Assembly: GCA_964342695.1 (NCBI GenBank)
Contig: CAYFFV010000031.1
Span: 1-15,759, forward strand
Direction: 5' to 3'
Origin: CAYFFV01 sp964342695
Lineage (GTDB): Bacteria; Acidobacteriota; Vicinamibacteria; Vicinamibacterales; UBA8438
DNA length: 15,759 nt
Shown here: piece by piece, positions 7,461 to 13,383 of the stretch
How positions within the stretch are numbered: position 1 is the first letter of the stretch
How the letters are laid out: each line of letters opens with the position of its first letter
The notes under the pieces: generated by a model
Database searches by the model: none
What the model was told of the DNA's origin: nothing
Seen by the model: only the letters and a program-made list of their open reading frames with translations
Made by a program: the position numbers and the translations under genes

Positions 7461-8482
7461 CCGGCCGGATGTTGTTAATGGTTGTGGTTACGATATTGTT
7501 GTTTGTGACGCATGCGTCTGCCCAAGAGACCCATGTTTTGGTGATAACCGGTCTCGGTGGAAACTCTGACTACACGCAGCAATTTCACAAGTGGGCGACT
7601 AAATTGCTTGATGTTGTTGTGACTCAGTATGGTGTTCCTTCAAAGAACATTACCTATCTCAGTGAAGAACCGTCTATTGCTCCGGACACGATTAAAGAGC
7701 GATCCTCTCAAGAAAATATAAAGACTGCTGTTAAAAACATTGCAGAACTTGCAGAACCCGTTGACCATGTTGTCATCGTTCTTTTTGGCCATGGTAGTTT
7801 TTCTGATTCCGCGCGGATCAATTTACCGGGTCGAGATCTATCAGCTAGTGATTTTTCAACATTGTTAGACGGCCTGGATGTGCAATTTGTGACTTTTGTT
7901 AACACGGCTAGTGCGAGTGGCCCCTTCGTTGAAGAATTGTCAGGTGAGGGGCGGGTAGTCATGACCGCAACTCGTACAGGTGCCGAGCGGAACGCATCAG
8001 TCTTTGGAGGTCATTTCGTTGATGCATTTGCAGATGGTCGGGAAGTTGCAGATCAAAATAAAGATAGCCGTGTATCAATGCTCGAAGCATTTATATTTGC
8101 TCGTTTTAGAGTAGATGAAAGTTATGAGAAGGATGGGAATCTTGTGACCGAACACGCCATGCTTGACGATAATGGTGATGGTGTCGGAACGACTGATCCT
8201 GATCCACTAAACGGGGATGGAGCTATCGCGCGCACGTTGTTCTTTACGCGTGGGGGTGGTGTTCGTCCTGAGGTGGTATTCCCCGATGACCCTGCGTTAC
8301 GCGTGCTATATGAGGAAAGGCAGGTTTTGGAAGATAGAGTTGATGATTTAAGGCGTTTAGAGGGAGGAATTGATCCCGAACAGTACCAGCAGCAATTAGA
8401 ACAATTATTGATCGAACTGGCACTGAAGAGCCGTGAAATACGGGAACAAGAAAATACCGGTGAAGGGTCTGGGATCAAGTGA
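7457..8482 (+). CDS. Secreted legumain/caspase-fold protein with Ser in place of catalytic Cys
   Basis: At 341 residues, it has a signal peptide of about 23 residues ending in HASAQ, so it is exported. The body resembles the C13 (legumain) / caspase clan CD fold: strand IVLFGHGS with His112, then FVTFVNTASASGPF, where clan CD enzymes have Cys-x-Ser-Gly. Here that position reads Ser152-Ala-Ser-Gly, and the whole protein has no cysteine, so normal cysteine protease activity is not expected. DQNKDSRVSMLE at 199-210 fits an EF-hand loop, with D1, N3, D5 and E12 present and Ser replacing Gly6; a second acidic D-x-N-x-D-G stretch starts at 237. The C-terminus (about 283-333) is a charged coiled coil. 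Assignment to the clan CD fold is from motif recall and should be tested; similar NT-SASG proteins occur, to my memory, in acidobacterial clusters. Confidence 0.72.
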   Translation: MTGRMLLMVVVTILLFVTHASAQETHVLVITGLGGNSDYTQQFHKWATKLLDVVVTQYGVPSKNITYLSEEPSIAPDTIKERSSQENIKTAVKNIAELAEPVDHVVIVLFGHGSFSDSARINLPGRDLSASDFSTLLDGLDVQFVTFVNTASASGPFVEELSGEGRVVMTATRTGAERNASVFGGHFVDAFADGREVADQNKDSRVSMLEAFIFARFRVDESYEKDGNLVTEHAMLDDNGDGVGTTDPDPLNGDGAIARTLFFTRGGGVRPEVVFPDDPALRVLYEERQVLEDRVDDLRRLEGGIDPEQYQQQLEQLLIELALKSREIREQENTGEGSGIK

Positions 8483-8483
8483 T

Positions 8484-9302
8484 ATGTTGATGCATGTAAA
8501 GTTGTTCAGAAGAAAGAAAAATATGCCTTGGTTGAGAAATACGGTGGCTGGACTTACCGTGTCTATTTTGATTTTCGTCGTTTCTATTGTTGGTCTGCCG
8601 ATGGGTTCTATTGCTACCGCAAGTGACATGCAGGCAGGAAACATAGACTATGACTCCGGGTTTTTTTTCGTTCGGATCCGCTACGATATGAGTCTTCGAA
8701 GTGCGGGTAGACTTTTTGGCGGCGACCTCCCGTGGGCTCATGACTATCCTCGTGCGGAACAAAATCTTGCTCGCATTTTGGAATCGGTGACTGCGGTTAA
8801 GCCATCCGACGGACCTAACGGAAGCAACATACTTGATCTTGACGATCCGGAGTTGTACAAGTTTCCGTTTGCATATATGTCCGAACCTGGCTATTGGACA
8901 TTAAGTGACCAAGAGGCCGAAGGGCTTCGCGCATATTTACTAAAGGGTGGTTTTTTGGTTTTTGATGATTTTCGAGGTGATCACTGGTTTAATTTTGAAA
9001 AACAGTTGAAGCGAGTGTTGCCAGATTCACGGCTCATCGAATTAGATATTTCTCACCCAGTATTCCACTCATTTTTTGATATTGATACCCTTGAGATGCC
9101 GTGGATGTACAATCTCCCGCCTCGATTTTATGGTGTATATGAGAACAATGATCCTAACGGGCGTTTAATGCTTGTTGCGAACTATAACAATGATATCGGT
9201 GAGTATTGGGAGTACTCGGATACTGGCTGGCTACCGATTGATCTATCGAATGAAGCGTACAAATTTGGCGTTAACTACGTAATGTACGCGATGACTCATT
9301 AG
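8484..9302 (+). CDS. DUF4159 domain protein B (signal-anchored)
   Basis: At 272 residues, it has a basic N-terminus (FRRKK) and a hydrophobic anchor or signal segment at about 19-37, then a DUF4159 domain. It shares collinear blocks with protein A encoded at 4331-5131: LLKGGFLVFDDF with Asp161 and Asp162, KQLKRVLPDSRLIELDISHPVF, GRLMLVANYNNDIGEYWE, and the ending GVNYVMYAMTH. It contains no cysteine. The ATG at 8484 starts one base after the stop of the legumain-like gene; GGGA at 8471-8474 can act as ribosome site, and an upstream in-frame GTG at 8433 lies inside the previous gene and is less likely. ATG 8490 is also possible. Its TAG stop lies inside the MoxR ribosome-binding region. It is probably periplasmic; the role is unknown. 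Confidence 0.86.
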   Translation: MLMHVKLFRRKKNMPWLRNTVAGLTVSILIFVVSIVGLPMGSIATASDMQAGNIDYDSGFFFVRIRYDMSLRSAGRLFGGDLPWAHDYPRAEQNLARILESVTAVKPSDGPNGSNILDLDDPELYKFPFAYMSEPGYWTLSDQEAEGLRAYLLKGGFLVFDDFRGDHWFNFEKQLKRVLPDSRLIELDISHPVFHSFFDIDTLEMPWMYNLPPRFYGVYENNDPNGRLMLVANYNNDIGEYWEYSDTGWLPIDLSNEAYKFGVNYVMYAMTH

Positions 9303-9318
9303 GAGGAGAGAAAACTTG
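9301..9318 (+). promoter_or_regulatory. Strong Shine-Dalgarno deciding the TTG start of moxR
   Basis: AGGAGGAGAG at 9301-9310 is a near-perfect anti-16S match placed 5-8 bases before TTG 9316-9318. No ATG or GTG lies near, so TTG is the likely start. The site overlaps the last two bases of the preceding stop codon. Confidence 0.8.
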
Positions 9319-10359
9319 GACCTCGACCTTAAACCTGACGAACCCACTGATCTTGAATCACCGGATGACATTATTCTCGCGGACAAGTTGAAAGCTGGGC
9401 GCGAGCAAATTCTTTCCGAATTACACAAACTCATCATTGGTCAAAAAGATGTGATTGAGCAGGCATTGCTGACTTTGTTTGTTGGAGGAAACAGCATTAT
9501 TGTTGGCGTTCCTGGTTTGGCTAAAACGCTCCTGATCCAAACGATGGCACAGGTCTTGGACCTTAAGTTTTCCCGCATCCAATTTACGCCTGATTTAATG
9601 CCGTCAGATATCACAGGAACCGACATTATCCAGGAAGATGCAGAAACCAGTGGACGAAAAATGGTGTTTGCCCCAGGCCCTGTTTTTACGAACATATTAT
9701 TGGCGGATGAAATCAATAGGACACCACCAAAAACTCAGTCCGCTCTTCTCGAGGCGATGCAAGAGCATCGCGTGACCGTTCAGGGAAGAACTTATGAGTT
9801 AGAGGAGCCTTTTTTTGTTTTTGCGACACAGAATCCTATTGAACTGGAAGGGACATATCCGCTACCAGAGGCACAGCTGGATAGATTTATGTTTCACATC
9901 GTCATAGATCATCCTCCGGAGGATGAAGAGATCGAGGTGGTGCGCACCACAACTGTTGTTCAGGAACATCAATTTCAACATGCTATTACTGGTGCAGATC
10001 TTGTTGCGTTTCAAAGATTAATCCGCAAAGTACCTGTGTCGGAATCCGTATTGCGGTATGCCTTAAATTTGGTGCGGACAAGTCGGAATAAGGCAAGTGA
10101 TGCACCTGAATTTGTTAAAAAATGGGTTGCCTACGGTGCCAGTGTTCGTGCAGCCCAATATCTCATATTAGGAAGCAAGGCGCGGGCAGTTACGCAGGGA
10201 AGGTATCATGTCAGTTTTGAGGATATTAGAGCACTGGCAAATCCGGTACTTCGCCACCGTGTGCTCCTAAATTTCCATGCTGAATCTGAAGGTATAACAC
10301 CAGATCAAGTCGTTAATCAACTACTGGAAACGGTTCCGCAACCCAGTTCAAAGATGTAA
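9316..10359 (+). CDS. MoxR-family AAA+ ATPase
   Basis: This 347-residue cytoplasmic ATPase belongs to the MoxR group. MoxR proteins act with VWA-domain partners as chaperones in assembly, metal insertion or activation of complexes. Walker A is GVPGLAKT at 64-71, the usual MoxR variant. Walker B is LLADEINR with Asp131-Glu132. FATQNPIELEGTYPLPEAQLDRF supplies sensor 1 and the MoxR signature. The C-terminal helical lid is complete. It uses a TTG start behind a very strong Shine-Dalgarno, 13 bp after DUF4159 protein B and 1 bp before the DUF58 gene. It contains no cysteine. It is the only protein in the operon whose catalytic residues all look intact, so it is the likely energy source. The family symbol moxR is a class name and is not assigned as a gene symbol. 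Confidence 0.95.
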   Translation: MDLDLKPDEPTDLESPDDIILADKLKAGREQILSELHKLIIGQKDVIEQALLTLFVGGNSIIVGVPGLAKTLLIQTMAQVLDLKFSRIQFTPDLMPSDITGTDIIQEDAETSGRKMVFAPGPVFTNILLADEINRTPPKTQSALLEAMQEHRVTVQGRTYELEEPFFVFATQNPIELEGTYPLPEAQLDRFMFHIVIDHPPEDEEIEVVRTTTVVQEHQFQHAITGADLVAFQRLIRKVPVSESVLRYALNLVRTSRNKASDAPEFVKKWVAYGASVRAAQYLILGSKARAVTQGRYHVSFEDIRALANPVLRHRVLLNFHAESEGITPDQVVNQLLETVPQPSSKM

Positions 10360-10360
10360 C

Positions 10361-11275
10361 GTGGACATAACAAACCAAACCACACCGGGTGCTCGATTTG
10401 TTGATCCTAAAGTGCTGGCTCGTATTGGAAGCCTTAACCTTTTGGCTCGTACAGTTGTCGACGGATTTATCAATGGTTTGCACAAGGCGCCCTATCTTGG
10501 CGTGTCCGTAGATTTTGCGGAACACAGAGGCTATATGCCCGGCGATGATATTCGTTTTATTGACTGGAGAGTGTTTGCTCGTACGGATAGGTTTTATGTG
10601 AAGCAGTTTGAGGCCGACACAAACACCAATTTTTCAGTCATGCTAGATGTGTCAAAGTCCATGAACTTTGGAAGTAAGAGTATTTCCAAGCTTGACTACG
10701 GACGCTATCTTGCGGCGTGTCTTACTTATTTTTGCACTAAGCAGAGAGACCGCGTCGGACTAGTTACTTTCGATGATGATATTGTTACGAGGATTCCTTC
10801 CTCCGCGAAGCATCTCGACGTGGTTTTACACGAACTAGACCGAGTCGATGCTGGTCGCCCAGGCGCTTTAGAGAAGCCTCTTTTTAGGGCAACAGAATTT
10901 TTTAAGCGCAGAGGTATTGTCGTCCTTATTTCAGATTTTTACGAAGATCCAAGTGTAGTTGTTGATGCCCTAAAACCACTCTGTTTTGGCGGCACAGATC
11001 TTATAGTGTTTCACGTTCTCGATCCTGCTGAAATTGATTTTCCATATGATCAGGCTGTTAGTTTTCAAGATTTGGAAACTGGACGAAAAATCCCGGTCGT
11101 TCCGGACAAGCTGCGCGACCAGTATTGTCAGCTTGTTCAGGATCATATAACTAGGTTATCGAAACTATGTGGAGAAAATCGAATCGACTACGCGATGTTT
11201 AACACAGCGATGCCGCTTGATGGCGCGTTGTTTAAATTTCTTGCTATGCGAGAGAAATTGAGTAGAAAGCGCTGA
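10361..11275 (+). CDS. DUF58 domain protein (VWA-like MoxR partner)
   Basis: At 304 residues, it has the DUF58 signature at about 52-88: FAEHRGYMPGDDIRFIDWR followed by ARTDRFYVKQFEADTN. The VWA-like half has the metal-site motif DVSKS at 96-100 and a second-strand VVLISDFYED. No signal or membrane segment is seen and it carries five cysteines, so it is likely cytoplasmic. DUF58 genes nearly always follow moxR, and the proteins are thought to be its substrate adaptors or partners. The start is GTG 10361, one base after the moxR TAA, with only a weak upstream ribosome site, so translation is probably coupled. Its TGA shares a base with the ATG of the next gene (TGATG at 11273-11277), again suggesting coupling. 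Confidence 0.93.
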   Translation: MDITNQTTPGARFVDPKVLARIGSLNLLARTVVDGFINGLHKAPYLGVSVDFAEHRGYMPGDDIRFIDWRVFARTDRFYVKQFEADTNTNFSVMLDVSKSMNFGSKSISKLDYGRYLAACLTYFCTKQRDRVGLVTFDDDIVTRIPSSAKHLDVVLHELDRVDAGRPGALEKPLFRATEFFKRRGIVVLISDFYEDPSVVVDALKPLCFGGTDLIVFHVLDPAEIDFPYDQAVSFQDLETGRKIPVVPDKLRDQYCQLVQDHITRLSKLCGENRIDYAMFNTAMPLDGALFKFLAMREKLSRKR

Positions 11276-13350
11276 TGGCTTTTCTGGCGCCGTTGTTTTT
11301 TGTCGGTCTCACGGCACTGGTTGTACCGGTGGTTATTCATATGATCCAGCGAGAGCGAAAGGAATTTATTGAATTTCCATCCCTAATGTTTGTACGAAAG
11401 ATTCCTTATCGTTCTTTTCGTCGTCAACGAATCAGGCACTGGTTTTTATTGCTAATCAGATGTGCTGCATTACTATTGTTGATTTTGGCGTTTGCGAGGC
11501 CATTTTTAAATCAATCATCGTTGGCTAACTCCGGTTCTGGGGCGAGGGAAGTTGTTGTGCTTCTGGATCGCTCGTACAGCATGGCGTATGAGGATAATTG
11601 GGATCGTGCAAAGGAAGCCGCTCTGAATGTTATAGATGAACTGGCGTCCGATGACCGTGCAACAGTAATCTTGTTCGACAGCGGCGCGCAAGTGGGTCCG
11701 CGGTCAATGGTTGATCGTAATAGATTGCGGGGTCTGATTTCTGATTCTGAATTAAGTGCGGGCACAACCCAATATGGCCCAGCATTAAAGTTGGCGGAGG
11801 GAATTTTTGAAGATTCTAGTTTGCCCGGACTGGAAGCGATTCTAATTAGTGATTTTCAGGAGATGGGTTTAGAAAGTGCAACCGGGATTCAATTTCCTGA
11901 GGGTGCTGTATTAACACCAATTTTTGTGGGAAGTGACCGATCACCAAATATTAGTGTTGCAGGTGTTTTGTTTGAACGAGAATATTTTTCAGGGAGAGAA
12001 CGAGTAGCGGTCTCTGCACGTATTACGAACCGTCATGACCAGCCAGTTTCTGACCTAAATGTTTCTCTGGAAATTGACGGAAGAGAAATTGAGAGCGTAG
12101 ATGTCGGTTTGCAAGGAAATGGATCGGATACTATTGATTTTTCAGCAATTACCATGGGCGATGTCCCAATGGCCGGTAGAGTTCGTATAGCGCCTGATGC
12201 TTTACCTGTGGATGACTCTTTTTACTTTGTGATGTCTCCAGGACAGGTTGTTCGTGTTTTGTTGGTTAAGAACGATCGTGCATTACCTGAATCAGCGTTA
12301 CATCTTAGGAGAGCACTAGATATTGGGGCGAGTCCGTCGTTTGAGGTTGTCGAGACCGACCTCGCTAGTTTGACAGTTTCTAAACTATCCGATCGAAATG
12401 TGGTAATACTTGACGATATTCCCGCTCCACCGGTTGAGGTGTTGCAGGCACTACAGCAGTTTGTTGAAAGGGGTGGAGGTCTACTTGTTGTCTCTGGTGA
12501 AAGAAGCAACTGGGGTGTCAGTAGTTCAGGATTGCTTTCTGGAACTTTAAATCCTCCGATTGATAGGGAGGGCCGAGGAGGGGCGATTGGGTTTGCGGAT
12601 TACAGCCACCCTATTTTTGAGCTTTTTAGTTCCCCGCGAAGTGGAGATGTTACAACCGCACGATTTTTTCGTTATCGACCATTTGAACCAAACGAGTCAA
12701 GTATTGTGTTGGCTCGATATGACGATGGGAATCCAGCGTTAACCGAACATAATCTTGGTGACGGTAAAGTTTTATTGTGGATGTCAACGCTGGATAATTT
12801 CTGGAACGATTTATCTCTTAAACCAATATATTTGCCATTTGTTCACCGCATAACTCAATACTTGGCGAGTTATAAGCCGTCGCCGGGTTGGTACGAATCT
12901 GGACAGGTGGTCAACTTTCTTGAGCAGCAAGGTTTATCAACAAATACGAATCTTAATGACAGAGAGTTGGTAGCGGTATCACCGACTGGACGGCGTGTGC
13001 CGTTAAGTGAAGGTGAACGAGCTGGTTTCATTGCACTCCAGGAACAGGGCTTTTACGAGATTCGTGACGCATCGGCAAATTCTGGTGTGCAAGAGAATTT
13101 AGCGGTTAATGTGGATTTGGCTGAGGCCGATTTAACAACAGTTGATGTAGATGAATTTATGGGCACAATAACGGGACGGGTATCCAGATCACCAAGTGAA
13201 TCGACCAACCCAAGCCGAATAATTAGTGCTGCTGATATTGAACGCCGTCAAGATCTCTGGTGGTATTTTTTAGTTATTGCCATTGTCTTATTTATCCTTG
13301 AGACTGTCATGTCGAACCGGTTGTCACGCAAAACACTCGATCTTGGTTAA
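11275..13350 (+). CDS. BatA-type membrane VWA protein
   Basis: At 691 residues, it begins with the BatA (aerotolerance regulator N-terminal) domain: FLAPLFFVGLTALVVPVVIH, a basic loop, then a second helix at about 55-77 ending FARPFL. The VWA domain follows with DRSYS at 98-102 and ISDFQEMG as a later strand. Ig-like parts come next, then an amidotransferase-like segment at 376-411 (VVILDDIP and VERGGGLLVVSGE), another Ig-like part, and a C-terminal helix at about 660-680 with basic tail. Basic loops place the large domains in the periplasm. The single cysteine is in the second membrane helix. The domain order mirrors the protein encoded at 5181-7460, so the two may form a pair. ATG overlaps the DUF58 stop by one base. 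The Bat name comes from Bacteroides aerotolerance; that role is not shown here. Confidence 0.92.
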   Translation: MAFLAPLFFVGLTALVVPVVIHMIQRERKEFIEFPSLMFVRKIPYRSFRRQRIRHWFLLLIRCAALLLLILAFARPFLNQSSLANSGSGAREVVVLLDRSYSMAYEDNWDRAKEAALNVIDELASDDRATVILFDSGAQVGPRSMVDRNRLRGLISDSELSAGTTQYGPALKLAEGIFEDSSLPGLEAILISDFQEMGLESATGIQFPEGAVLTPIFVGSDRSPNISVAGVLFEREYFSGRERVAVSARITNRHDQPVSDLNVSLEIDGREIESVDVGLQGNGSDTIDFSAITMGDVPMAGRVRIAPDALPVDDSFYFVMSPGQVVRVLLVKNDRALPESALHLRRALDIGASPSFEVVETDLASLTVSKLSDRNVVILDDIPAPPVEVLQALQQFVERGGGLLVVSGERSNWGVSSSGLLSGTLNPPIDREGRGGAIGFADYSHPIFELFSSPRSGDVTTARFFRYRPFEPNESSIVLARYDDGNPALTEHNLGDGKVLLWMSTLDNFWNDLSLKPIYLPFVHRITQYLASYKPSPGWYESGQVVNFLEQQGLSTNTNLNDRELVAVSPTGRRVPLSEGERAGFIALQEQGFYEIRDASANSGVQENLAVNVDLAEADLTTVDVDEFMGTITGRVSRSPSESTNPSRIISAADIERRQDLWWYFLVIAIVLFILETVMSNRLSRKTLDLG

Positions 13351-13366
13351 AAAGAGGCTTAAGATG

Positions 13367-13383
13367 AAGGGGGCATGTCAATG
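13367..13383 (+). promoter_or_regulatory. Ribosome-binding site of the DUF4175-type gene
   Basis: AAGGGGG at 13367-13373 is 7 bases before ATG 13381. An in-frame ATG at 13375 is too close to it (one base), so 13381 is preferred. Confidence 0.6.

Noticed and set aside
8122..8478. Minus-strand open frame of 118 codons opposite the legumain-like gene
   Set aside because: Low-complexity Ser/Pro-rich shadow of the coiled-coil and acidic coding region; no start signal.
7457..8482. Active caspase or legumain protease
   Set aside because: The position expected for the catalytic Cys is Ser and the protein contains no cysteine.
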